A stretch of DNA of 64,000 nucleotides from contig NZ_AP019846.1 of assembly GCF_007990635.1 (NCBI RefSeq), positions 124,001-188,000 on the forward strand, written 5' to 3'. Positions 25,435 through 33,939 of this stretch are shown here, one piece after another. A model generated the notes under the pieces. That model was not told the DNA's origin and did not search any database. It worked only from the letters and a program-made list of their open reading frames with translations. The stretch's first letter is position 1, and every line of letters starts with the position of its first letter. The position numbers were made by a program, and so were the translations under genes. The DNA is from Leptotrichia hongkongensis. GTDB lineage: Bacteria; Fusobacteriota; Fusobacteriia; Fusobacteriales; Leptotrichiaceae.

Positions 25435-25543
25435 TAGATGCAGATTATAAAAGAATATAGAAGAAATTCGTGAGTACAAATAAATTTAAGCAGTTGGAAG
25501 GATATGTGCAGATACAGCCAGTAACTCAATAAGAAATTATAGA

Positions 25544-25592
25544 AACTCAGATGAACTTGATTGCAAAAATAGGTTGTCTGAGTTTTATTTTT
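25544..25592 (+). terminator. Terminator after the paralogue pair
   Basis: AACTCAGA (25544-25551) pairs with TCTGAGTT (25577-25584), with a partly paired 25-nt interior (GAAC/GGTT) and TTATTTTTAT afterwards. Confidence 0.75.
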
Positions 25593-25644
25593 ATGATAAC
25601 ATAATAAATATCATTTTAAATTTATAGAACGAAAGGAGGAAAAG

Positions 25645-26235
25645 TTGAAAACTGTAGCAAAAGAAACAATCATTGAATTTGAAGAAAAAAAATCAAAATT
25701 TATTGGCTACATTAAGCCAGTTTCGACAGTAACTGAAGCAGAAAAATTTATTGATTCTATAAAAAAAATGCATCCAAACGCAACTCATAATGTGCCGCTT
25801 TACAGAGTAATGGAAAATGGGCAGGAGTATTTTAAGTACAATGATGATGGAGAACCGAGCAATACAGCAGGAAAACCAATGGCGGAAATACTGAATATTT
25901 TGGATGTGTATAATGTGGCATTAGTTGCTACAAGATATTTTGGAGGAGTAAAGCTGGGAGCTGGTGGACTTATAAGAAATTATGCCAAAACTGCAAAACT
26001 TGCTGTTAATGAAGCACAAATTATAGAATATGTAGAAAAAAATATTTTTATATTAGATTATGACTATGAATATACTTCAGAAATAGAGGCATTTTTAAGC
26101 GCAAATAGCGAAAAATTTGGTATAGAAATATTAGAAAAAAATTACTCAAGCAGAGTTACTATGAAAATAACAGCAGATGGTGAAGTTGAAAATGAATTAA
26201 ATGGTCTACAGAAAATAATAGTGATAAAAATGTAA
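25645..26235 (+). CDS. YigZ/IMPACT family protein
   Basis: A 196-residue protein of the conserved UPF0029 family. The N-terminal domain has the signature region NDDGEPSNTAGKPMAEIL at about residues 71-90 followed by VALVATRYFGGVKLGAGGLIRNYAKTA; the C-terminal 65 residues match the DUF1949 ferredoxin-like domain. In eukaryotes the related IMPACT protein modulates translational control through GCN1; in bacteria the role is unclear. The start is TTG 25645 behind AAAGGAGG. No operon partner: tRNA genes follow after their own promoter. Confidence 0.9.
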   Translation: MKTVAKETIIEFEEKKSKFIGYIKPVSTVTEAEKFIDSIKKMHPNATHNVPLYRVMENGQEYFKYNDDGEPSNTAGKPMAEILNILDVYNVALVATRYFGGVKLGAGGLIRNYAKTAKLAVNEAQIIEYVEKNIFILDYDYEYTSEIEAFLSANSEKFGIEILEKNYSSRVTMKITADGEVENELNGLQKIIVIKM

Positions 26236-26280
26236 AAAAATATTGATTTTCAAGAAACCCAATTTTTTCAAAAAAAATTG

Positions 26281-26309
26281 TTGACAAATAAAATCAAATA
26301 TGATATTAT
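26281..26309 (+). promoter_or_regulatory. Promoter for the tRNA cluster
   Basis: A consensus TTGACA (26281-26286) with TATTAT (26304-26309), 17 bp apart, about 45 bp upstream of the first tRNA. Confidence 0.88.
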
Positions 26310-26353
26310 ATTTCTTGTCTGTTAGTGATAATAACAAATAAGGGAATGAATGT

Positions 26354-26428
26354 GCGGCCTTCGTCTAGTGGTTAGGACCTCGGGTTTTCATCCCGGTAAC
26401 AGGGGTTCGATCCCCCTAGGCCGTACCA
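26354..26428 (+). tRNA. tRNA-Glu (TTC)
   Basis: Cloverleaf of 75 nt with acceptor GCGGCCT/AGGCCGT (first pair G-U), anticodon loop TTTTCAT giving TTC, T arm GGGGTTCGATCCCC, and encoded CCA. Confidence 0.95.
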
Positions 26429-26472
26429 AGTTTAAAATTGAATAATTAAAATATTAAATGGTGAATATTTAT

Positions 26473-26548
26473 GGTCGCATAGCTCAGCTGGGAGAGCACC
26501 TGCCTTACAAGCAGGGGGTCATTGGTTCGATCCCAATTGTGACCACCA
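26473..26548 (+). tRNA. tRNA-Val (TAC)
   Basis: Acceptor GGTCGCA/TGTGACC, anticodon stem CCTGC/GCAGG around CTTACAA (anticodon TAC), T loop GGTTCGATCCC, CCA encoded; 76 nt. Confidence 0.96.
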
Positions 26549-26552
26549 TTAT

Positions 26553-26629
26553 GGAGGTGTAGCTCAGTTGGTTAGAGTGCTTGCCTGTCACGCAAGATGT
26601 CGCGAGTTCGAGTCTCGTCACTTCCGCCA
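26553..26629 (+). tRNA. tRNA-Asp (GTC)
   Basis: Acceptor GGAGGTG/CACTTCC, anticodon stem CTTGC/GCAAG around CTGTCAC (anticodon GTC), T loop GAGTTCGAGTCTC, discriminator G, CCA encoded; 77 nt. Only 4 nt separate it from tRNA-Val. Confidence 0.96.
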
Positions 26630-26635
26630 TTTAAT

Positions 26636-26711
<76 letters not shown>

Positions 26712-26734
26712 CTATTTAAAATTTAGAATGTTGT

Positions 26735-26819
26735 GGAGAGGTTCCCGAGTGGCCAAAGGGATCAGACTGTAAATCTGCCGGCTCAGCCTTCGAAGGTTCG
26801 AATCCTTCCCTCTCCACCA
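26735..26819 (+). tRNA. tRNA-Tyr (GTA)
   Basis: A class II tRNA of 85 nt with a long variable arm (CCGGCTCAGCCTTCG region). Acceptor GGAGAGG/CCTCTCC, anticodon loop CTGTAAA (anticodon GTA), T loop GGTTCGAATCC, CCA encoded. Confidence 0.96.
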
Positions 26820-26886
26820 TTTTTTTTTATAAAAATAAAAATTATTATAAATATCAAATTATAATTCGCAGGAGGAATTATCAACT

Positions 26887-27246
26887 ATGGTTAGAAAAAT
26901 AAAAGGAGCAGGAAATAAATCTGGTGGAAATCAACAGGATATAATCAAACAAGCTCAAGTGATGCAACAAGAAATGTTAAAAATTCAAGAAGGATTAAAA
27001 GATAAATTCGTAGAAACATCTGTTGCTGGTGGAGGAATTACGGTAAAAGCAAATGGACAGAAAAAAATTGTAGATTTATCAATTTCATTAGATGTATTAA
27101 AAGATGCAATTGAAGAAAATGACGCAACAATTGTTTCAGACCTAATCATAAATGCAGTAAATGAAATTTTAGACAAAGCTGAAGAAATGGCTGAAAAAGA
27201 AATGGAAGTAGTTACTGGTGGAGTAAGTATTCCAGGATTATTCTAA
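26887..27246 (+). CDS. ybaB: YbaB/EbfC family nucleoid-associated protein
   Basis: A small dimeric DNA-binding protein often encoded beside dnaX and recR; here it stands after tRNA genes instead. The 119 residues show the family pattern: QQDIIKQAQVMQQEMLKIQEGLKDKFVETSVAGGGITVKANGQKKIVDLSI and then DLIINAVNEILDKAEEMAEKEMEVVTGGVSIPGLF with the conserved PGLF ending. ATG 26887 follows GCAGGAGG. A strong terminator follows, so the gene is probably cotranscribed with the tRNAs or has its own undetected promoter. Confidence 0.95.
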   Translation: MVRKIKGAGNKSGGNQQDIIKQAQVMQQEMLKIQEGLKDKFVETSVAGGGITVKANGQKKIVDLSISLDVLKDAIEENDATIVSDLIINAVNEILDKAEEMAEKEMEVVTGGVSIPGLF

Positions 27247-27275
27247 AAATAAAAATTTTGAATAAATGTTTTATG

Positions 27276-27311
27276 AAAACCAGAGTAATGTCTGGTTTTT
27301 TATTTTTTCAT
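27276..27311 (+). terminator. Terminator after ybaB
   Basis: AAAACCAGA (27276-27284) and TCTGGTTTT (27291-27299) form a perfect 9-bp stem with a 6-nt loop and a T-rich tail. Confidence 0.92.
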
Positions 27312-27370
27312 AATTAATTCTATAATTGTATTCTGAATGATTTATACTAAACCTCATTTAAAAAATGAAT

Positions 27371-27484
27371 TTATAGTAAAACTGATTTAAAACAAAACTC
27401 AAAAGTTATGACTATTTTACTCAAACCCTAAATTTATATAATTTTTAGTAGTTTAATTTTAAATAGGTTTGAGTATATTATAAA
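27371..27484 (+). repeat. MITE-like intergenic repeat (family 1), copy A
   Basis: About 114 bp starting TTATAGTAAAACTGATTTAA and ending GGTTTGAGTATATTATAAA. It matches copies at 33783-33889 (inverted), 52611-52722 and 56170-56280 with scattered changes. ACTCAAACC and GGTTTGAGT inside the unit are inverted repeats, and the outer ends are loosely inverted. It has no coding capacity. Confidence 0.8.
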
Positions 27485-27548
27485 ATTTTATAATAAAGGA
27501 TAAAAACTTAGTATTTTAAAATAATTAAAGTATAATTTTTTTGTTTTA

Positions 27549-27597
27549 ATAAACCGACGGAGCTTTTATTTATTCGACTACAACTATTTGATGACTG
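27549..27597 (-). repeat. Fragment of structured repeat (family 2), inverted
   Basis: The complement reads CAGTCATCAAATAGTTGTAG, then CGAATAAATAAAAGCTCCGTCGG, matching the right half of the copy at 63610-63745 (CAGTCGTCAAACAGTCGTAG, then TGAACAAATAAAAGCTCCGTC). Only the right arm and flank are present. The remaining stretch 27312-27820 around these two repeats has no gene I can see. Confidence 0.65.
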
Positions 27598-27820
27598 AAA
27601 GTTTAATTGAAACTAAAAGTACGGAAAATTTGTTAGAAGGAAAATAACTGTTTGGTTTTTAGAGCAAACTTTAAATTAAATAAAATATGCTAATTAATAT
27701 AATTTATGATAAAAATAACTATAGAATGATTTAAAGTATAAAATAGAAAAAATGACTTATCTAAATTATTAAAGATAAATTTAATATTTGAGATATAAAA
27801 AAAAGAAAGGAGATGAAAAA

Positions 27821-28987
27821 ATGAAGAAAAATATTAATAAGATGATAATATTAATGTTTTTATGCATTATTGTTTATAATTTAGGGCATCCCGCTACACC
27901 TGCACTAATTGAACTGAGAGGGTGGAAGAAGAGTATTTCGGGAGAACTTCTGGCGTTTATGAGTACAGCGATGTTTATTTCTTCGCCTTATTTGGGGGCC
28001 TTAGCAGATAAAGTTGGGATGAAGAGAATATTTGTGTTTATGCCAGTTTGTTATGGAATGTCACAACTTATTTTTGGGTTTGGGGTAAATTTACCGTTTA
28101 TATTTTTGGCACGTATGATTTCGGGATTTGCATCCGGAGGAACATATGCCGTGGCATTTGGATATGTGAGTCAGCTTTCTGAAAAAGGCGAGAAAGCAAA
28201 AAATATTGCAAAAGTAAGTTCTGCAACTGTAATCGGTGGAGCAATTGGGCAGAAAATAGGAGGATATGCTGCAACTGTTACTAATGATCCGAGAACTTCC
28301 TTTGCACTACAGTTTATTGGTGGAAGCATTGTTTCAATAATTATTTTACTGATTATGAAGGAAATTGTGAAAAAGAATGACGATTTGGAAGAGAAAAGTA
28401 AAAAGGACTTAAATCCATTTGCAACCTTTAGATATATTAAGGAGTTAGATGGTTATTCCAAGTTCTTCTGTCTTATAATTTTACTTTCAGGAATAGGAAT
28501 TTATTCTTATGGAAGTGCTTTAAACTATTTTTTGAAATTTTATGAAAAAGTTTCTTCTGATACAATTGGAACTTTTGTTATGTGTTCGTCATTGCTTGCT
28601 TTTTTTGGAACTGCATTTTTGCTGGGAAAACTGTTGAAAAAATTTAAGGAAAAAAGTATTTATAAATTTTTGATTTTTGTTGGAATAATATTGATGGCAA
28701 TTATTTTATTTAGAGTTAAATTTGGTGTAACTCCATATCTTTTGATGGCTTTTTATACAATGACTTATGAAATTGTACGTTCTCTTGGAAATACTATTAT
28801 TGCTCAGAGATATAAAGAAAATCAGGGAAAAATATTAGGAGTCGCTTCTGCAGTAGGTTCTCTTGGAACTGCAATTGGTTCGCTTCTTTCAGGGTATTTA
28901 TTAAATTTTAACCCTTTTTTACCGTTTGTTGTGAATATTATTGTGATGTTTTTTGTGCTAGTTTTAATTTTAGTAAAAAAATTGTAA
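27821..28987 (+). CDS. Major facilitator superfamily transporter
   Basis: A 388-residue inner-membrane transporter with about 12 hydrophobic segments. The loop between helices 2 and 3 reads GALADKVGMKRIF, matching the MFS motif GxLaDrxGrkr, and helix 4 has ARMISGFASGGTYAVAFGYVSQL, as in drug or sugar efflux members. ATG 27821 was chosen because AAAGGAG lies 10 nt upstream, not the upstream TTG/ATG in frame. The gene is monocistronic. Substrate cannot be deduced; efflux-type is more likely than uptake. Confidence 0.85.
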   Translation: MKKNINKMIILMFLCIIVYNLGHPATPALIELRGWKKSISGELLAFMSTAMFISSPYLGALADKVGMKRIFVFMPVCYGMSQLIFGFGVNLPFIFLARMISGFASGGTYAVAFGYVSQLSEKGEKAKNIAKVSSATVIGGAIGQKIGGYAATVTNDPRTSFALQFIGGSIVSIIILLIMKEIVKKNDDLEEKSKKDLNPFATFRYIKELDGYSKFFCLIILLSGIGIYSYGSALNYFLKFYEKVSSDTIGTFVMCSSLLAFFGTAFLLGKLLKKFKEKSIYKFLIFVGIILMAIILFRVKFGVTPYLLMAFYTMTYEIVRSLGNTIIAQRYKENQGKILGVASAVGSLGTAIGSLLSGYLLNFNPFLPFVVNIIVMFFVLVLILVKKL

Positions 28988-29134
28988 TTTTTTCCTTTTA
29001 GATATTTGTTAAATTAGATAAATATGGTAAAATTAATATAGAATAGAAAATTTTTGGAGATATTTAGTTTAAAATAAACTGCAAAAATATTAAAAGTTAA
29101 AATTGTTTAAATAAAAATTTTTAGGAGGCATACC

Positions 29135-30853
29135 ATGGAATATATGAAAAAATATGAATACTGGTTAAATTCAGAAGCTGTTGATGAAAAAGACAAGGAA
29201 GAGTTAAGAAGTTTAGCTGGAAATGAAAAGGAAATCGAAGATAGATTTTTTAAGGATTTGAGCTTTGGAACTGGTGGAATTAGAGGTGTTCGTGGGATTG
29301 GAACTAACAGAATTAATAAATATGTAATTAGAAAAGCAACTCAAGGGCTTGCAAATTATATGCTGAAATTCAATGAAAAATTGGCAAAAGAAAAAGGAAT
29401 TATAATTGCTCACGACTGTAGAATTGGTTCAAGGGAATATGCATTGAATACTGCAAGAGTTATGGCTGCTAACGGAATTAAGGCATATATTTATGAAGAC
29501 TTGCGTTCTACGCCTGAATTGTCATTTGGGGTAAGATATAAAGGTACTATGGCTGGGATTGTCGTAACTGCGTCACATAACCCTGTGGAATATAACGGAT
29601 ACAAGGTTTACTGGGATGATGGAGCTCAAGTTGTAGATCCTCATGCACCTGCGATTGTTGCTGAAGTTAATAAAATTCAGACTCTTGAAGAAATTAAAGT
29701 AATTTCTGAAGCAGAAGGAAGAGAAAAAGGATTAATTATCCAATTGGATGGAAAAATTGATGATGATTATTTAGATGCAATAAAAACACAAACTTTAAAA
29801 ACAGATATTCCAGGGAAAGAAAACTTTAAAATAGTTTACACTCCACTTCATGGAACTGGTGGACGTCCAATGAAACGTATTTTATCTGATTTTGGGTACA
29901 ATTTTGAAGTTGTGAAGGAACAAATTGAGCCAGACGGGAACTTTCCAACTGTAACTTATGCAAATCCTGAAGAAAAAGCGGCATTTAAGCTTGGAGTAAA
30001 ATTAGCTGATGAAATTGGGGCAAAAATAGTTATGGCAAACGATCCTGATGCAGATAGAATAGGTATTGCTGTAAAAGATGATAAAAATGAATGGTATTAT
30101 CCAAATGGAAACCAAGTTGGATTATTGTTACTGCAATATCTTTTAAACAATAAAAAAGACATTCCTGCAAATGCAAAAGTTATAACAACAGTTGTTTCTA
30201 CACCGATGATTGATGTAGTTGCACCTTCAAAAAATGTTGGAGTTATGAAAACATTGACAGGATTTAAATATATTGGAGAAAAAATTAGACAATTTGAAAA
30301 CAAGGAATTGGATGGAACATATTTATTTGGATTTGAGGAAAGTTACGGATATTTGATTGGAACACATGCAAGAGATAAAGATGCGTTGGTAACTTCAATG
30401 GTAATCGCTGAAATGGCTACTTACTATGATTCAATCGGAAGTTCAATTTACGAAGAATTGCAAAAATTATATAAAGAATTTGGATATTATCTAGAAGGAA
30501 TAAAATCTGTAACGCTTAAAGGAAAAGATGGAATTGAACAAATGGCTGCTCTTATGACTAATTTGAGAGAAAATGTAAAAGACCAGTTGATTGGTAAAAA
30601 GATTAAAATTAAACGTGATTTCTTTTCACATAAGGAATACAACTTGGAAACAGGAGCAGAAACTGAAATAAAATTACCAAAAGAAAACGTTTTACAATTT
30701 GTTCTGGAAGATGATACTTACATTACAGCCCGTCCATCTGGAACAGAGCCAAAAATCAAATTCTATTTTAGTGTAAATGCAGATTCAAATGAAAATGTAA
30801 AAGCAAAACTTGATAAAACAATGGAAGAATTTTCAAAATTTTTAGGATTATAA
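29135..30853 (+). CDS. Phosphoglucomutase/phosphomannomutase family enzyme
   Basis: An alpha-D-phosphohexomutase of 572 residues, the length of the PgcA/YbbT-type phosphoglucomutases. The catalytic serine is in TASHNP (145-150, Ser147); the magnesium-binding loop is NDPDADRIGIA near residue 305; the sugar-binding loop is FEESYGYLIGTHARDKDA; the phosphate-binding loop is ARPSGTEPKIKFY near the end. It interconverts glucose-1- and glucose-6-phosphate (or the mannose equivalents), feeding envelope sugar or glycogen synthesis. ATG 29135 follows TAGGAGG. A terminator follows. Confidence 0.93.
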   Translation: MEYMKKYEYWLNSEAVDEKDKEELRSLAGNEKEIEDRFFKDLSFGTGGIRGVRGIGTNRINKYVIRKATQGLANYMLKFNEKLAKEKGIIIAHDCRIGSREYALNTARVMAANGIKAYIYEDLRSTPELSFGVRYKGTMAGIVVTASHNPVEYNGYKVYWDDGAQVVDPHAPAIVAEVNKIQTLEEIKVISEAEGREKGLIIQLDGKIDDDYLDAIKTQTLKTDIPGKENFKIVYTPLHGTGGRPMKRILSDFGYNFEVVKEQIEPDGNFPTVTYANPEEKAAFKLGVKLADEIGAKIVMANDPDADRIGIAVKDDKNEWYYPNGNQVGLLLLQYLLNNKKDIPANAKVITTVVSTPMIDVVAPSKNVGVMKTLTGFKYIGEKIRQFENKELDGTYLFGFEESYGYLIGTHARDKDALVTSMVIAEMATYYDSIGSSIYEELQKLYKEFGYYLEGIKSVTLKGKDGIEQMAALMTNLRENVKDQLIGKKIKIKRDFFSHKEYNLETGAETEIKLPKENVLQFVLEDDTYITARPSGTEPKIKFYFSVNADSNENVKAKLDKTMEEFSKFLGL

Positions 30854-30860
30854 TTTTTTA

Positions 30861-30930
30861 AAGAGATCAGAAGATTACTTAAACTAAATGTCTAATTTTT
30901 TGGCAAAAGTTTAGTTTTCCTGATCTTTTT
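30861..30930 (+). terminator. Terminator after the phosphohexomutase gene
   Basis: AGATCAG (30864-30870) pairs with CTGATCT (30920-30926); the long interior can also pair (ACTTAAACTAAA with TTTAG). TTTTTTATT follows. Confidence 0.7.
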
Positions 30931-31006
30931 TATTAGAAAGCTATAGATATTTTATAATAAAAAAAATAATAAAATTTTTAGAGAGAATTTGTGGAAAGAA
31001 TAAAGT

Positions 31007-32383
31007 ATGGAAAAAATAAAAGAGAAAAATATTGATGCGATATACATTCATATCCCATTTTGTGACAAAAAATGCGAATATTGTGATTTTTGTACGTATA
31101 TTAATATGGAGAAAGAATATAGAAAATATGTAGATTATTTGATTAGGGAAATGAGAATGTATCCCAAATATAAGTATGATACGATTTATTTTGGTGGTGG
31201 AACGCCATCATTACTGCCAGTTGAGATGATAAGAGAAATAATGGATGAACTGGAGTGGAGCGAAAATGCTGAAATTACTTTGGAATTAAATCCAACGGAT
31301 ATGACTTTGGAAAAATTGAAGGAAATTCGGGAAATTGGGATAAACAGATTAAGTATTGGTATACAGAGCTTTCAGAATCACGTTTTAAAATTTATTGGAA
31401 GACAGCATAGTTCAGAAGATGCGATAAGTGTGTATAAAATGGCTAGAGAAGCTGGATTTGAGAATATAACTGTGGATTTGATGTTTGGAATTCCTAATCA
31501 AAGTATTGAGGATCTGCAGAAGGATTTGAATATTTTGAAAGAATTAAAGCCTGAAAATGTGTCAATTTACTCGCTTATCTGGGAGGAAGGGACTGTTTTC
31601 TGGAGTAAATTGCAAAAGGGGATTTTGTCGGAAATTGATCAGGATGTAGAAGCTCAGATGTATGAGATGATTATTGAGTTTTTTAATGAAAATAGGTATT
31701 GTCATTACGAAATATCAAATTTTGCACGGATTGATGGGAATTTTAAGCAAAATAAAAATATTAGTGAAAATTGTGATTTAGAAAATAAAATAGGTTTTCA
31801 AAATTTTTCAGAAATTAAAAATAATGAAGAAATATTGAAAAATGTGGAAGATTTTGAAATAATTAAGAAAAAACAGAAAAATAGTGGAAGACACAATTTG
31901 AAATATTGGAGAAATATAAAATTTGTTGGTGTAGGAATGAGTGCTGCTAGCTATTATAGTGGAAATAGACATAGTAATGTAAGAACATTTAAGAAATATT
32001 ATGATTTAATTGATAGCGGAAATTTGCCGATTGATGAAAATACAATTGAAATTGTAGATGAAATCGAAAGTGAAAAACTGAAAAAAATGCTGGGACTAAG
32101 ATTAATTCAAGAGGGAATTGAATATTTTGAGAATGTGAAAGTTGAAAAACTTATAAAAAATGGACTACTTGAAAAATTTGTTGTGAAAAAAGTTGAGTTT
32201 TTAGATAAAAATATTGGAAAAGCTGAAAAAAATATTGTAACAAAAGAAAAAGAAATAAAAAATAAAGTTAAAAATAATGAAGATTTGAATGAAAATATAG
32301 TAGAAAATGCTTATGAAATAAGGCTTAGATTAACAAAAAGAGGAATGTTGCTTGCAAATGATGTATTTGTTGAATTTATTTGA
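31007..32383 (+). CDS. hemW: HemW-type radical SAM protein with insertions
   Basis: HemW is a coproporphyrinogen-oxidase-like radical SAM protein thought to be a heme chaperone. The N-terminus has PFCDKKCEYCDF with the cluster cysteines at 19, 23 and 26, then YFGGGTPSLL and RLSIGIQSF. The HemW region SGRHNLKYWRNIKFVGVGMSAASYY is present. At 458 residues it is longer than the usual 370-390: about 50 charged residues (ARIDGNFKQNKN...KKKQKN) precede SGRHN, and another Lys/Glu/Asn-rich insert (about 400-435) interrupts the C-terminal winged-helix part. The frame is intact. ATG 31007 lies behind GGAAAG. Confidence 0.88.
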   Translation: MEKIKEKNIDAIYIHIPFCDKKCEYCDFCTYINMEKEYRKYVDYLIREMRMYPKYKYDTIYFGGGTPSLLPVEMIREIMDELEWSENAEITLELNPTDMTLEKLKEIREIGINRLSIGIQSFQNHVLKFIGRQHSSEDAISVYKMAREAGFENITVDLMFGIPNQSIEDLQKDLNILKELKPENVSIYSLIWEEGTVFWSKLQKGILSEIDQDVEAQMYEMIIEFFNENRYCHYEISNFARIDGNFKQNKNISENCDLENKIGFQNFSEIKNNEEILKNVEDFEIIKKKQKNSGRHNLKYWRNIKFVGVGMSAASYYSGNRHSNVRTFKKYYDLIDSGNLPIDENTIEIVDEIESEKLKKMLGLRLIQEGIEYFENVKVEKLIKNGLLEKFVVKKVEFLDKNIGKAEKNIVTKEKEIKNKVKNNEDLNENIVENAYEIRLRLTKRGMLLANDVFVEFI

Positions 32384-32439
32384 AAAAAAGGTTATAATAG
32401 TGTTATTGTAAAATATGTAGCAAGTCAAAAGGAGCAGGA

Positions 32440-33123
32440 ATGGAACTTGATAATGTAAAAATTCAGCAAAATTATAATAAAATTTTTGAAGATATAAAAA
32501 AATATTCGCCGTATCCTGAAAAAGTAAAAATTTTGTTTGTTAGTAAATATTTTGACGTGGAAAAGCATAAGGCTATAATTGATATGGGTTATGATTATTT
32601 TGGTGAAAATCGGGCTCAGCTTTATCGGGACAAGCTAAATGAATTTTCAGATGAAAAATATAAAAATATCAAATGGGATTTTATTGGAAGGTTGCAAAAA
32701 AATAAAATAAAGTATATAATTAATAGTGTGAATTTAATACATTCGATTGATTCTTATGAACTTTTAGAAGAAATAAATAAAAAAGCTATTGAAAATTCCA
32801 AAATTATAAATGGATTGGTTCAAATTAATGTTTCAAGGGAAGAATCCAAAACAGGAATTTATATTGAAAACTTTAAAAAGGATAGTGAAAAATATTTTTC
32901 TATGAGTAACGTAAAAATAGCAGGTTTTATGACAATGGCTCCGTATGAAGCTTCAGAAAAGGAAATAAACAGTTATTTTTCAAATATGAGAGAGTTAAAG
33001 GAAGAATATCAAAAAAAATATAATTATATTACCGAACTTTCCATGGGAATGTCGAATGACTATATTGAAGCATTGAAAAATGGTGCGACAATAATTAGAA
33101 TAGGAAGTAAATTATTTGAATAG
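32440..33123 (+). CDS. YggS/PLPBP family pyridoxal phosphate-binding protein
   Basis: A 227-residue single-domain PLP-binding TIM-barrel protein that helps keep PLP and amino-acid pools in balance. The PLP lysine should be in LFVSKYFDVEKH (near residue 38); GENRAQ, WDFIGRLQKNKIKYI, LIHSIDS and LSMGMSNDYIEALKNGATIIRIGSKLF are all family signatures. It directly precedes sepF with 11 bp between them, the pairing seen in Gram-positive division clusters. ATG 32440 follows AAAGGAGCAGG. Confidence 0.93.
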   Translation: MELDNVKIQQNYNKIFEDIKKYSPYPEKVKILFVSKYFDVEKHKAIIDMGYDYFGENRAQLYRDKLNEFSDEKYKNIKWDFIGRLQKNKIKYIINSVNLIHSIDSYELLEEINKKAIENSKIINGLVQINVSREESKTGIYIENFKKDSEKYFSMSNVKIAGFMTMAPYEASEKEINSYFSNMRELKEEYQKKYNYITELSMGMSNDYIEALKNGATIIRIGSKLFE

Positions 33124-33134
33124 GAGGTTATGCT

Positions 33135-33674
33135 TTGGGACTTAAAAGAAAATTAATGGAATTTTTTGGCGATGATATTGAAGATGATGATGATGAGTTA
33201 TCTGAAGAGTTGTCAAATGATGAAAGAAAAGAAATGGCAGTAGAACAGCCACAGCAAAATCAGCAGTCTAAAGCTCAGCAAAAAGTAGCAGTAAATCGTG
33301 TAGAACAAGAAAAACAGCCAGAAGAGAAAAAAGGAATAGGAAGTCTTTTTGGTGTAGGAAAAAAGGAGGAAATTGTAAAGATGCCATCGTCTAAAGTAAG
33401 CTATGTTTCGATTATAAGACCGAAAGTTTTTGAAGATTCAAGATTAATTGCAGATGCAATAAAAGAAAATAAAGTTGTAACATTCAGTTTGGAATTTTTA
33501 GAATATGAAGTGGGACAAAGAGTAATAGATTTTGTAAGTGGAGCGGCATATGCAATGAATGCTCATCTATCAAAAGTTACTGATAAAGTTTTAACTTCTA
33601 TTCCAGTTGGAATTGACTATGAAGATATTGATGCTTCATTAGGAGAAGAGTCAAGAGACAGTAACTTGTTATAA
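33135..33674 (+). CDS. sepF: Cell division protein SepF
   Basis: SepF bundles FtsZ filaments and anchors them to the membrane. The 179-residue protein has an N-terminal amphipathic helix (MGLKRKLMEFFGD), an acidic then Gln-rich linker (about 15-80), and the C-terminal dimer domain (about 88-170: SYVSIIRPKVFEDSRLIADAIKENKVVTFSLEFLEYEVGQRVIDFVSGAAYAMNAHLSKVTDKVLTSIP, family-typical). The start is TTG 33135 with AGGAGG 6-7 nt upstream. Of interest because two FtsZ-like genes without C-terminal tails lie at 52856 and 54670 in the same window. Confidence 0.93.
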   Translation: MGLKRKLMEFFGDDIEDDDDELSEELSNDERKEMAVEQPQQNQQSKAQQKVAVNRVEQEKQPEEKKGIGSLFGVGKKEEIVKMPSSKVSYVSIIRPKVFEDSRLIADAIKENKVVTFSLEFLEYEVGQRVIDFVSGAAYAMNAHLSKVTDKVLTSIPVGIDYEDIDASLGEESRDSNLL

Positions 33675-33710
33675 TTAAATATTAAAATATTGTGTTAAGT
33701 TTTAAAATTT

Positions 33711-33760
33711 AGCTGTTTTTTTTGAGATATTTTCTCATTTAAAGCAGTATTTTTTAATAG
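33711..33760 (+). terminator. Probable terminator after sepF
   Basis: GAGA/TCTC flanked by imperfect pairing of CTGTTTTTTTT with AAAGCAG (about 33712-33749), followed by TATTTTTTAA. Imperfect, so only moderate support. Confidence 0.45.
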
Positions 33761-33782
33761 ATTTATAAAAAGAAATTATTAA

Positions 33783-33889
33783 TTATACTTAAACCTATTT
33801 TAAATTAAACTGCTAAAATTATATAAATTTATGGTTTGAGTAAAATAGTTATAGCTTTTGAGTTTAGTTTTAAATAAGTTTTACTATAA
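33783..33889 (-). repeat. MITE-like intergenic repeat (family 1), copy B, inverted
   Basis: The complement of this stretch matches copies A, C and D along about 105 bp, including TAGTTTAATTTAAAATAGGTTT and ACTATTTTACTCAAACCAT (given in pieces). It lies between sepF and rseP, about 50 bp before the latter. Confidence 0.8.
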
Positions 33890-33939
33890 AATAGCTTGAA
33901 ATAAATATGAAAACAAAAGAAAAGTAGGAGAATAGATAA

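Noticed and set aside
33135-33674. SepF considered functionally paired with the FtsZ-like proteins
   Set aside because: SepF binds the FtsZ C-terminal peptide, which both FtsZ-like products lack, and the genes are 19 kb apart; no sequence support for a direct link.
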